Assembly: GCF_947488025.1 (NCBI RefSeq)
Contig: NZ_CANKYS010000008.1
Coordinates: 62,001 to 126,000, forward strand
Direction of reading: 5' to 3'
Source of the DNA: an uncultured Nocardioides sp.
Lineage (GTDB): Bacteria > Actinomycetota > Actinomycetes > Propionibacteriales > Nocardioidaceae
DNA: 64,000 nt
Shown: positions 40,491-48,276 of the stretch, piece after piece
Layout: the number at the start of each line of letters is the position of its first letter
Position numbering within the stretch: position 1 is the first letter of the stretch
Position numbers and translations under genes: made by a program
Notes under the pieces: generated by a model
What the model saw: the letters and a program-made list of their open reading frames with translations, nothing else
Told to the model about the DNA's origin: nothing
Database searches by the model: none

Positions 40491-43186
40491 GCGGCGTCGT
40501 GCCAGCTCCGCCCGGTGCCGATGGAGACGTCGAGCGGCACGGCGAGGTCGGCGGCACCGCCCATCTCGGCGCGGACGAGCGCGGCGAGCGCTTCCTCCTC
40601 CCCCGGCGCCACCTCGAGGACGAGCTCGTCGTGGACCTGGAGCAGCATGCGCGAGCGCAGCCCCTGCTCGGCCAGCGCCTGCTCGACGCCGAGCATGGCG
40701 ACCTTGACGAGGTCGGCGGCCGAGCCCTGGATCGGTGCATTGAGCGCCATCCGCTCCGCGGTCTCGCGGCGCTGGCGGTTGTCGCTGGTGAGGTCGGGGA
40801 GGTAGCGGCGGCGGCCCAGGATGGTCTCGGTGAATCCCGAGCGCCGGGCCTCGTCGACGATGCCGCCGAGGTAGTCGCGCACGCCGCCGAAGGTCTCGAA
40901 GTACTCGTCCATGAGGCCCTTGGCCTCCGAGGTGGAGATGCGCAGCTGCTGGGAGAGGCCGAACGCGGACAGGCCGTAGGCGAGGCCGTAGTTCATCGCC
41001 TTGATCTTGGCGCGCTGCTCGACGCTGACGTCCTCGGCGGCGACGCCGAACACGCGGGCGGCGGTGATGGAGTGGAAGTCCTGGCCGGAGCGGAACGCCT
41101 CGATGAGCAGCGCATCCTCGGAAAGGTGCGCCATGATCCGCATCTCGACCTGGCTGTAGTCGGCGGTCATCAGCGACTCGCCGGCCTCGCCGACCACGAA
41201 GCCCTCGCGGATGCGGCGACCGGCCTCGGTGCGGATCGGGATGTTCTGCAGGTTCGGGTCGGTGCTCGAGAGCCGGCCCGTCGCCGCGATGATCTGGTTG
41301 TAGGTGGTGTGGATGCGGCCGTCGGAGGCGACGGTCTTGAGCAGGCCCTCGACGGTCTGGCGGAGCCGAATCACGTCGCGGTGGCGGAGCAGGTGCTGCA
41401 GGAAGGGGTGCTCGGTCTTCTCGAAGAGCTGCTGCAGCGCGTCGGCGTCGGTGGTGTAACCGGTCTTGGTGCGCTTGGTCTTGGGCATGTCGAGCTCGTC
41501 GAAGAGCACCACCTGCAGCTGCTTGGGAGAGCCGAGGTTGATCTCCTTGCCGATCACGTCGTAGGCGTCGGTCGCCGCAGCACGCACCTGGTCGCCGAAC
41601 TCGGACTCCAGGCCCTCGAGGTAGTCGATGTCGACGGCGATGCCCACCTGCTCCATGCGCGCGAGGGTCGCGATGAGCGGGAGCTCGACCTCGCGCAGGA
41701 GGCGGGTGCCGCCGTGCTCCTCGACCGCGTCGTCGAGCGCGTCCGCGAGGTCGAGGACCGCCCGCGCGGTCAGCATCGCGGTGTCGCTGGCCGTCGTGTC
41801 GTCCATCGCGTCGAAGCTGAGCTGGTCGGCGTCGACCGTGTCCTGGCGCAGCTCGCGCTTGAGGTAGCGCAGGGTCAGGTCGGCGAGGTCGTAGGAGCGC
41901 TGGTCGGGCTGGACGAGGTAGGCCGCGAGGGCGGTGTCGACCTCGAGACCGGCGAGCCCCCACCCGCGCGCGGCGAGGGCCAGGCTCGGCCCCTTGGCAT
42001 CGTGGATCGCCTTGGGACGCTCCGGGTCGGCCAGCCACGCCGCGACGGCCGCGTCGTCGTCGGTGCTGATGTCGGTCACGTCGACCCAGGCGGCGTCGCC
42101 CTCGCGCGTCGCCACGGCGAGCGAGACGACCTCGCCCGTGCCGGCGCGCCAGCTGCCCTGCACGGACACCCCCACCCGCGTGCCGACGGGCGCGTGCTCC
42201 TCGAGCCAGGCGGCGGCCTCACCGGCACCCAGGCGGCGACCGTCGAGCTCGAAGCCGGACTCGGCCTCGACCGCGTCGCCCGGGTCGGGGTCGATCGTGT
42301 CGAGCAGCCGGGTGCGCAGCTCACCGCGGAACTCCAGCTCGTCGAGGAGCTCGAGGCCGGCGGTGCGGTCCCACTGCTGGCGGGCCATCCCCTCGGGGCG
42401 CACCGGCAGGGTCAGGTCGCGCACGAGCGCGTTGAGCCGACGGTTGCGGATGACGTCGCCGAGGTGGGCGCGCAGCGCCTCGCCCTTCTTGCCGGTGATC
42501 TCGTCGGCATGGGCGATCACGTTGTCGAGGCCGTCGTACTGGTTGATCCACCGCGCCGCGAAGCCCGGACCCACGCCGGGGACGCCGGGGAGGTTGTCGG
42601 AGGTCTCCCCCACGATGGCCGCGAGCTCGGGGTAGCGGTGCGGCGGGACGCCGTACTTGTCCTCGACGTAGGCCGGGGTCATCCGGGCCAGGTTGCTCAC
42701 CCCCTGCATGGGGTAGAGCACGGTGGAGGAATCGGTGACGAGCTGGATCGAGTCGCGGTCTCCGGTGAGGATCAGCACCTCCATCCCGTCGGCGAGCGCC
42801 TCGGTCACGAGCGTGGCGATGATGTCGTCGGCCTCGTAGCCGTCCATCGACAGGTGCTGGATGTGCAGCGCGTCGAGGACGCGTCGGATCAACGGCAGCT
42901 GGCTGCTGAACTCGTCGGGGGTCTTGTTGCGCTTGGCCTTGTAGTCGCTGTATTCCTCCAGGCGGAAGGTCTGGCGCGACTTGTCGAACGCCACGGCCAC
43001 GTGGGTGGGCACCTCGTCGCGCAGCACGTTGACGAGCATCGAGGTGAAGCCGTAGACCGCGTTGGTGTGCTGCCCGGAGGCGGTCGCGAAGTTCTCCACC
43101 GGCAGCGCGAAGAACGCCCGGTAGGCCAGTGAGTGGCCGTCCAGCAGCAGGAGGCGGGGGCGGGGCGTCTCGCTCGTCTCAGGCAC
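40484..43186 (-). CDS. polA: DNA polymerase I
   Basis: A 900-residue DNA polymerase I for Okazaki-fragment maturation and repair. The 5' nuclease domain covers about 10-300 (GYEADDIIATL, ILTGDRDSIQLV, GVPGVGPGFAARW). The middle domain (about 315-500) has the 3'-5' exonuclease fold but the DxE and later Asp motifs are not recognisable, so proofreading is probably absent, as in Taq and mycobacterial PolA. The polymerase has motif A DYSQVEMR, the O-helix region VEQRAKIKAMNYGLAYG and motif C VHDEL. GTG 43186 follows a TAGAGT box by 6 nt and gives a leaderless mRNA. It is divergent from a thioesterase gene. In relatives polA lies close to rpsA; here 23 kb intervene. Confidence 0.97.
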   Translation of the reverse strand: MPETSETPRPRLLLLDGHSLAYRAFFALPVENFATASGQHTNAVYGFTSMLVNVLRDEVPTHVAVAFDKSRQTFRLEEYSDYKAKRNKTPDEFSSQLPLIRRVLDALHIQHLSMDGYEADDIIATLVTEALADGMEVLILTGDRDSIQLVTDSSTVLYPMQGVSNLARMTPAYVEDKYGVPPHRYPELAAIVGETSDNLPGVPGVGPGFAARWINQYDGLDNVIAHADEITGKKGEALRAHLGDVIRNRRLNALVRDLTLPVRPEGMARQQWDRTAGLELLDELEFRGELRTRLLDTIDPDPGDAVEAESGFELDGRRLGAGEAAAWLEEHAPVGTRVGVSVQGSWRAGTGEVVSLAVATREGDAAWVDVTDISTDDDAAVAAWLADPERPKAIHDAKGPSLALAARGWGLAGLEVDTALAAYLVQPDQRSYDLADLTLRYLKRELRQDTVDADQLSFDAMDDTTASDTAMLTARAVLDLADALDDAVEEHGGTRLLREVELPLIATLARMEQVGIAVDIDYLEGLESEFGDQVRAAATDAYDVIGKEINLGSPKQLQVVLFDELDMPKTKRTKTGYTTDADALQQLFEKTEHPFLQHLLRHRDVIRLRQTVEGLLKTVASDGRIHTTYNQIIAATGRLSSTDPNLQNIPIRTEAGRRIREGFVVGEAGESLMTADYSQVEMRIMAHLSEDALLIEAFRSGQDFHSITAARVFGVAAEDVSVEQRAKIKAMNYGLAYGLSAFGLSQQLRISTSEAKGLMDEYFETFGGVRDYLGGIVDEARRSGFTETILGRRRYLPDLTSDNRQRRETAERMALNAPIQGSAADLVKVAMLGVEQALAEQGLRSRMLLQVHDELVLEVAPGEEEALAALVRAEMGGAADLAVPLDVSIGTGRSWHDAAH

Positions 43187-43192
43187 CCGCCG

Positions 43193-43198
43193 ACTCTA
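43193..43198 (-). promoter_or_regulatory. -10 box (TAGAGT), leaderless promoter of polA
   Basis: TAGAGT on the minus strand, 6 nt (CGGCGG), then GTG at 43186. Confidence 0.65.
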
Positions 43199-43228
43199 TC
43201 CGTCACGACCGACAGCAGAATGGGCGCC

Positions 43229-43669
43229 ATGACGACTCCACAGACTCTGGCCGGGATGAGCGTCGAGGAGCTGGTCGCGTTCCTCCCCCAGGGCAACGGC
43301 AGGCTCAACGACAAGATGGGCGTCCAGCTCGTCGAGGTGGCTGCCGAGCGGGTCGTGGCGACCATGCCGGTGGAGGGCAACACGCAGCCCTTCGGCCTCC
43401 TGCACGGCGGGGCGTCGGTCGTGCTCGCCGAGACCCTCGGCTCGATCGGGTCCGCCATCCACGCCTACCCCGCCAAGATCGCCGTCGGGGTGGACATCAA
43501 CGCCACCCACCACCGCGCGGCCACCTCGGGCACCGTCACCGGCGTCGCGACGGCCATCCACCTCGGCCGGTCCTCGACGTCGTACGACATCGTCATCACC
43601 GACGAGCAGGGCCGGCGCGTGTGCACCTCGCGCATCACCTGCGCGCTGCTGGACGCTCCGACCGCCTGA
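43229..43669 (+). CDS. hotdog-fold thioesterase (PaaI-like)
   Basis: A 146-residue acyl-CoA thioesterase of the PaaI type, forming tetramers of hotdog folds. The active-site strand reads LLHGGASVVLAETLGS with HGG at 59-61 and the likely catalytic Glu68, followed by the small-residue helix IGSAIHAY. The remaining strands include VDINATHHRAATSGTVTGVATAIHLGRSSTSYDI, typical of the family. ATG 43229 is preceded by GGGCGCC; ATG 43220 three codons upstream is equally possible. It is divergent from polA. The neighbour order polA-thioesterase is a conserved actinobacterial pairing. Probable hydrolysis of phenylacetyl-, hydroxybenzoyl- or other aryl-CoA; the true substrate is unknown. Confidence 0.9.
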   Translation: MTTPQTLAGMSVEELVAFLPQGNGRLNDKMGVQLVEVAAERVVATMPVEGNTQPFGLLHGGASVVLAETLGSIGSAIHAYPAKIAVGVDINATHHRAATSGTVTGVATAIHLGRSSTSYDIVITDEQGRRVCTSRITCALLDAPTA

Positions 43670-43691
43670 CGGGCGACCGGCGTCGTCGGTC

Positions 43692-44261
43692 TCAGCCCGG
43701 GACGCGCTCGCGGCGGATCCGGCGGGCGGCCAGCACGCGGTCGATCCGCTGCCGGCTCGTCGCCGCCTGGGTCACCTGGCGCGACTGCGGCAGGCGGGCG
43801 CGTACGGCACTGGTGGTGGCCGCGCGCAGCGTCGCCTGCGGCGTGAACGACAGTCGCGCCATGAACCGGTTGGCGTCACGCGCCTCAGCGGCCGCGGCCG
43901 TCTGGACGTGGCCGATGCCGTGCTGGTCGGCGAAGCGGCAGGCCGCCTCCATCAGCGCGCTGCCCACGCCCTTGCGGCGGAACCGGGTGAACACGTGCGG
44001 TGAGACCGCGAGGACGGCCGGCTCCAGGTTGAGGGGGGTGAAGGTCGTCGCCTCGAGGTAGACCGCACCGGCGACCTCGCCGTCGACCTCGGCCACGACG
44101 ACGCACTGGTCGTCGCGGGAGTCGGCGGTGGCCACGATCCCGGCCACGTCGGCGAGCTGCTCGTCGAGCGCACCCCGGCGCAGGATGTCACTCCACAGCT
44201 CACGCAGGGAGGGGACGTCCGTGGCCTCGGCCACGCGTACGGTCACCGGCGTCCGACTCAT
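43692..44261 (-). CDS. GNAT-family N-acetyltransferase
   Basis: A 189-residue acetyltransferase with one GNAT fold. The acetyl-CoA site is PHVFTRFRRKGVGSALMEAA (about 90-109), with the RxxGxG/A loop, preceded by AVYLEATTFTPLNLEPAVLAVSP and followed by an Ala-rich helix. It ends in an Arg-rich tail (RQRIDRVLAARRIRRERVPG). The acceptor is unknown. ATG 44261 is chosen because the domain begins there (VTVRVAEATDVPSL); GTG 44321 is in frame, 20 codons upstream, 10 nt after a TAGGGT box, so a leaderless longer form cannot be excluded. It is convergent with the thioesterase (22 bases apart). Confidence 0.85.
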   Translation of the reverse strand: MSRTPVTVRVAEATDVPSLRELWSDILRRGALDEQLADVAGIVATADSRDDQCVVVAEVDGEVAGAVYLEATTFTPLNLEPAVLAVSPHVFTRFRRKGVGSALMEAACRFADQHGIGHVQTAAAAEARDANRFMARLSFTPQATLRAATTSAVRARLPQSRQVTQAATSRQRIDRVLAARRIRRERVPG

Positions 44262-44352
44262 CGACCCACCACTTCCTCGAGCATCCCACCGTGGCCCCCA
44301 GCCGCCCTCTCGCGGCACCACGCCGGGACAGACCCTATCCCCGTTGCCGGGA

Positions 44353-45063
44353 TCAGGCTACGCCGAGGTAGGCCTCACGCACCGAGGGATCGTCGAGGAG
44401 CTCCGTGCCCGTGCCGGTCTTGACGATCTTGCCGGTCTCCAGCACGTAGGCGCGGTCGCTGCGGGTGAGCGCCTGCTTGGCGTTCTGCTCGACGACGAGG
44501 ATCGTGGTGCCCTGCTGGGAGATCTCGGTGATGATGTCGAAGATCTGCTGGATCAGCATGGGCGCCAGGCCCATCGACGGCTCGTCGAGCATCAGCAGCT
44601 TGGGTCGCGACATGAGCGCGCGCCCGATGGCCAGCATCTGCTGCTCGCCGCCGGACATGGTGCCCGCGACCTGCTTCTTGCGCTCGAGGAGGCGGGGGAA
44701 GAGGTCGAAGACGCGGTCGTAGTCCTCGTCGAGGGCGTCCTTGTCCTTGCGGGTGTAGGCGCCCATGTTGAGGTTCTCGGTGACCGTCATGCCGGGGAAG
44801 ATCCCCCGACCCTCGGGGCACAGCACGAGCCCCTTGCGCAGGCGCTGGTCGGCGCGGAGCCTGGTGACGTCCTCGCCGTTGAAGACGACCGACCCCGAGT
44901 GCAGCCCTCGTACGCCGGACAGCGCACGCATCGTCGACGTCTTGCCGGCACCGTTGGCCCCGATGAGGGAGACCACCTCGCCCTCCGCGACCTCCACGCT
45001 GATGCCGTGGAGGGCCTGGATCTTGCCGTAGCTGAGGACGGCGTCTTTCATCTCAAGCAGCAT
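44353..45063 (-). CDS. livF: branched-chain amino acid ABC transporter ATPase LivF
   Basis: A 236-residue ATPase of the LivF type, which with LivG drives uptake of leucine/isoleucine/valine or related substrates by LivHM. Walker A is GANGAGKTS (about 34-42); Q-loop CPEGRGIFPGMTV is the LivF mark; signature MSGGEQQMLAIGRALM; Walker B LLMLDEPSMGL; H-loop VVEQN. ATG 45063 overlaps the LivG stop by 11 nt. It is the last gene of the livJ-livH-livM-livG-livF operon, and its stop is followed by the GNAT promoter region after about 90 bases. Length is standard for LivF. Confidence 0.94.
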   Translation of the reverse strand: MLLEMKDAVLSYGKIQALHGISVEVAEGEVVSLIGANGAGKTSTMRALSGVRGLHSGSVVFNGEDVTRLRADQRLRKGLVLCPEGRGIFPGMTVTENLNMGAYTRKDKDALDEDYDRVFDLFPRLLERKKQVAGTMSGGEQQMLAIGRALMSRPKLLMLDEPSMGLAPMLIQQIFDIITEISQQGTTILVVEQNAKQALTRSDRAYVLETGKIVKTGTGTELLDDPSVREAYLGVA

Positions 45064-46006
45064 CGTCGGGCTCTCCCAGGTAGGCGGCGATGACCTTCGG
45101 GTTGCGGGCGACCTCGTCTGGCGTGCCCTCGGCGATCTTCTGGCCGAACTCGAGGACGATGATCCGGTCGGTGACCCCGAGGACCAGCTTCATGTCGTGC
45201 TCGATGACCAGCACCGTGTGGCCCAGGTCGCGGATGCGGCGGATGAGGTCCATGAGGTCCTCTTTCTCCGCGGGGTTGAAGCCGGCGGCCGGCTCGTCGA
45301 GGCAGAGCAGCTCCGGCTCGGTGGCCAGCGCCCGGGCGATCTCGAGGCGCCGCTGGTAGCCGTAGGGCAGGTTGCGCGACAGCTCGTGGGCCCGGTCGGC
45401 GATGCCGACGAACTTCAGCAGCTCCATGGCCCGGATGCGTCCACCGCGCTCCTCCAGGACGTGCCGGCTCATGCCGAACACCTTGGCGAAGGCGCGCTTG
45501 AACCCGTTGTCCGGGAGCTGGTCCTCCGTCGGCCTGACGCGGTAGGCGCGGAACAGCACGCCCAGCACGCTGGTCTTGTGGCGGGCGTCGCAGCCGACCA
45601 GCACGTTCTCGAGCGCCGACATCTCCGGGAAGAGCCGGATGTTCTGGAAGGTCCGAGCGATGCCGAGCTGGTTGATCTTGTGCGGCTTGGTGCCACTGAT
45701 CACCTTGCCGTTGAAGCGCACCTCGCCGGAGGTGGGGGTGTAGACCCCGGTCATGACGTTGAAGCACGTCGTCTTGCCGGCACCGTTGGGGCCGATCAGG
45801 CCGAGGATCTCGCCCCGCTTGATCGAGAAGTCGACGTCGTTGAGCGCGACCACGCCGCCGAAGCGCAGCGTGACGTGGTCGATCTCGAGGAGGGTCTCCC
45901 CCTGGGGCCCGGCGTGGATGCTCAGCGCATCGTGGTCGGACGTGTCGGGGGCCACCTGGGCACCGGGGACGCTCGCCGTCCCGCCCTGCATCGTCTGGTC
46001 AGACAT
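45053..46006 (-). CDS. livG: branched-chain amino acid ABC transporter ATPase LivG
   Basis: A 317-residue ATPase of the LivG type, longer than the usual 255 because of an approximately 40-residue N-terminal extension before LLEIDHVTLRFGG and an insertion before the signature. Walker A is GPNGAGKTT (about 76-84), the Q-loop region is RTFQNIRLFPEMSALENVLVG (LivG hallmark), signature YGYQRRLEIARALA replaces a strict LSGGQ, and Walker B LLCLDEPAAGFNP follows. ATG 46006 overlaps the LivM stop by 8 nt. It works with LivF at the membrane face of LivHM. The N-terminal extension carries no recognised motif; a downstream start would also be possible, but no ribosome site marks one. Confidence 0.93.
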   Translation of the reverse strand: MSDQTMQGGTASVPGAQVAPDTSDHDALSIHAGPQGETLLEIDHVTLRFGGVVALNDVDFSIKRGEILGLIGPNGAGKTTCFNVMTGVYTPTSGEVRFNGKVISGTKPHKINQLGIARTFQNIRLFPEMSALENVLVGCDARHKTSVLGVLFRAYRVRPTEDQLPDNGFKRAFAKVFGMSRHVLEERGGRIRAMELLKFVGIADRAHELSRNLPYGYQRRLEIARALATEPELLCLDEPAAGFNPAEKEDLMDLIRRIRDLGHTVLVIEHDMKLVLGVTDRIIVLEFGQKIAEGTPDEVARNPKVIAAYLGEPDDAA

Positions 46007-47138
46007 CGGCAGCAGCCTCCTCGGCCTCGACCTTGCGGTCCTCGAATTCTCGCGCCCTGCGTCTGCTCGGCACCAGTCCCTGCGGACGCAGGATCATGAC
46101 GACGACGAGCGCGACGCCGAACGCGAACGGGCGCCACTCCTGGAACTCGCGGAACCGCTCCGGCAGGTAGGTGAGCAGGAACGCTCCGAGCAGCACGCCG
46201 TAGATGTTGCCCGACCCGCCGATGACGACCATCGCCACGAACAGGAACGACAGGTTGACCATGAACGCGTTGGGCTCGACGTACTGTTGCTTGCTGCCGA
46301 ACAGCAAGCCGGCGAGACCACCGACCGAGGCGCCGATGGCGAACGCCCACAGCTTGAACTTGAAGGCAGCCACGCCCATGATCGCGGCGGCGTCCTCGTC
46401 CTCGCGGATGGCGAGCCAGGCCCGGCCCACCCGGCTGTGCTCGAGGCGGAAGGCCAGCCAGATGATGATGATGAGGATGGTCAGCGCCAGCCAGTACCAC
46501 CGCTCGGCGTCGACGGTGTTGAAGAAGGCACGGCCGTCGGTCTCCGGACCGGGTGGGGTGGGGACGTTGGTGATGCCGGTCGCGCCGTTGGTGACGTTGT
46601 CCAGGTTGCGGGCGGTGATGCGGATGATCTCGCCGAAGCCCAGGGTGACGATGGCGAGGTAGTCGCCACGCAGGCGCAGCGTGGGCGCACCGAGGATCAC
46701 GCCGGCGATGAGTGACATCGCGATCGCGATGGGGATGCACATCGCGAACGGCACGGCCCACGTCTCGGAGAGGCCGAACCTGTTCTGCAGTGCCTCCACC
46801 ACCGGCGAGGACGGCGATCCGAACAAGGCGATCGAGTAGGCGCCCAACGCGTAGAAGCCGACGTAGCCGAGGTCGAGCAGTCCCGCGAAGCCGATCACGA
46901 CGTTGAGCCCGACGGCCACGATCATGTAGACGACGACCAGGAACAGCACGCTGGCCCAGTCGGAGCCCCTCGAGGTGAGGTCGGTGCGGACGTAGGCGAA
47001 CGGCAGGATGTTGAGGAACGGCAGGTAGAACGCGAATGCGATCACCAGCAGCATGCCGACCTTGCGTGCCCAGTTGGGAGCCTGAGCGATGCGGTCGCGA
47101 ATGCTGAAACCGCGGATGGTGTCGAAGATCTGGCTCAT
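45999..47138 (-). CDS. livM: branched-chain amino acid ABC transporter permease LivM
   Basis: A 379-residue permease with about nine to ten helices. The LivM family core is GLLDLGYVGFYALGAYSIALFGSP (about 105-128), AVPFAMCIPIAIAMSLIAGVILGAPTLRLRGDYLAIVTLGFGEIIR, including the EAA-like loop that docks LivF/LivG, and a second repeat near AIGASVGGLAGLLFG. ATG 47138 overlaps the stop of a 22-residue bridging reading frame by 4 nt (ATGA), so translation may be relayed from livH. It pairs with LivH in the membrane channel. Confidence 0.93.
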   Translation of the reverse strand: MSQIFDTIRGFSIRDRIAQAPNWARKVGMLLVIAFAFYLPFLNILPFAYVRTDLTSRGSDWASVLFLVVVYMIVAVGLNVVIGFAGLLDLGYVGFYALGAYSIALFGSPSSPVVEALQNRFGLSETWAVPFAMCIPIAIAMSLIAGVILGAPTLRLRGDYLAIVTLGFGEIIRITARNLDNVTNGATGITNVPTPPGPETDGRAFFNTVDAERWYWLALTILIIIIWLAFRLEHSRVGRAWLAIREDEDAAAIMGVAAFKFKLWAFAIGASVGGLAGLLFGSKQQYVEPNAFMVNLSFLFVAMVVIGGSGNIYGVLLGAFLLTYLPERFREFQEWRPFAFGVALVVVMILRPQGLVPSRRRAREFEDRKVEAEEAAADV

Positions 47139-47203
47139 GCGGGGTCCCCGTGGCGTTGTTCGGAGGAGCGAAGCGGAGGAGAAGAACGTCGTGGGGTGTT
47201 CAT
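47135..47203 (-). CDS. 22-residue bridging mini-ORF between livH and livM
   Basis: ATG at 47203 overlaps the livH stop in ATGA, and the TGA at 47135 overlaps the livM ATG in ATGA. The 23-codon frame therefore runs exactly across the 61-base gap. A GGAAAGG lies upstream of its ATG, within the livH end. The peptide is basic and Pro/Ser-rich (MNTPRRSSPPLRSSEQRHGD...) with no domain. It probably acts as a translational relay rather than as a functional peptide. The same pattern recurs between gltB and gltD. Confidence 0.45.
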   Translation of the reverse strand: MNTPRRSSPPLRSSEQRHGDPA

Positions 47204-48171
47204 GCGCGTGCCTTTCCGAGCGACTCGCCCAGCAGACCGGTCGGGCGGAACATCAGGACCACGACGAGGACGACGAACGCCGTCACGTTGGCCCATTCGG
47301 AGCTCCAGATGGTCGACGCATAGACCTCGGCGATCCCGAGCAGCAGGCCGCCCACGAGGGCACCTCGCAGGTTGCCGATGCCGCCGAGGACCGCGGCCGT
47401 GAAGGCCTTCAGACCGATGATGAAGCCGATGTCGAACTTCGTGATGTCGTACTGGATCGTGTAGAGCAGCGCGGCCACGCCGGCCATCGCGCCACCGAGG
47501 ACGAAGACCAGCATGATCACGCGGTTCTGGTTGACGCCCATGAGCGAGGCGGTGTCGGGGTCCTGCGCGACGGCGCGGACGCCGCGACCGAGGCGGCTCT
47601 TGTTCACGAACGTGTCGAGCGCGAGCATCATCAAGACGGCGCCCACGATGATGATGACGCGCGTGTTGGTGATGGTGAGGTCGATGCCCGGGATGGTGAA
47701 CAGCTCCTTCGTCTCGAGAACGGAGGGGATGTTGACCGTGACTCGGCCGAACGGAGGGCCGAAGAACACCTCGAACACCTGGCCGAAGAGCTCCACGAGG
47801 ACCATGGAGCACCCGATGCCGGTGATCAGGAAGATCAGGGGTGGCGCGCCCTTCTTGCGAAGTGGCCGGTAGGCGATGCGCTCGACCGCGAGCGCTGTGC
47901 CTGCCGATGCGACCATGGCCCCGACGAGTGCCAGGAGGGTGGCCGCGATGACGATCCCCAGTGACTCGCCGGCCCCCACGCCGAGGACGGTGTAGACGCC
48001 GAGGACCGCCCAGGTGCCCACCATGAACACCTCGGAGTGGGCGAAGTTGATCAGCTTCATCACGCCGTACACCATCGTGTAGCCGAGCGCGACGAGCGCG
48101 TAGATGGATCCGCGGGTGATGCCGTCCAGTGTGTGACGGTCCAACCCGCTGATCAGGGCATCGAAGTCCAA
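47200..48171 (-). CDS. livH: branched-chain amino acid ABC transporter permease LivH
   Basis: A 323-residue permease with about eight helices. The LivH opening is LDGITRGSIYALVALGYTMVYGVMKLINFAHSEVFMVG (about 14-51), with the typical N/F-A-H motif. Later comes AVAQDPDTASLMGVNQNRVIMLVFVLGGAMAG and an EAA-type loop DITKFDIGFIIGLKAFTAAVLGGIGNLRGALVGG. ATG 48171 lies about 106 bases after livJ, behind a hairpin that could limit read-through. It forms the channel with LivM. The stop overlaps a mini-ORF that leads to livM. Confidence 0.94.
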   Translation of the reverse strand: MDFDALISGLDRHTLDGITRGSIYALVALGYTMVYGVMKLINFAHSEVFMVGTWAVLGVYTVLGVGAGESLGIVIAATLLALVGAMVASAGTALAVERIAYRPLRKKGAPPLIFLITGIGCSMVLVELFGQVFEVFFGPPFGRVTVNIPSVLETKELFTIPGIDLTITNTRVIIIVGAVLMMLALDTFVNKSRLGRGVRAVAQDPDTASLMGVNQNRVIMLVFVLGGAMAGVAALLYTIQYDITKFDIGFIIGLKAFTAAVLGGIGNLRGALVGGLLLGIAEVYASTIWSSEWANVTAFVVLVVVLMFRPTGLLGESLGKARA

Positions 48172-48216
48172 CTCAGGGCCCTCCCTGGTCTGGGCCCGGT
48201 CCGGGCCATGGATCGG

Positions 48217-48250
48217 GGGCGGTCAGGCAAGCAAGCCCGACCGCCCCCGT
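48217..48250 (-). terminator. attenuating hairpin between livJ and livH
   Basis: GGGGGCGGTC (48217-48226) pairs with GACCGCCCCC (48241-48250), 10 bp, 14-nt loop that can form an inner GGC/GCC stem. It lies 27 bases past the livJ stop with no T-run. Such partial terminators or 3' stabilisers give excess binding protein over permease and ATPase. Confidence 0.7.
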
Positions 48251-48276
48251 CGTACTACATGGTCAACCCGTGCGGA

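Noticed and set aside
40154..43132. 992-codon plus-strand frame antisense to polA
   Set aside because: Shadow of polA; no motif, while all Pol I motifs are present on the minus strand.
44376..44392. CACGCACCG inside livF as another copy of the dispersed repeat arm
   Set aside because: No partner arm at a suitable distance, and it lies in a conserved coding region.
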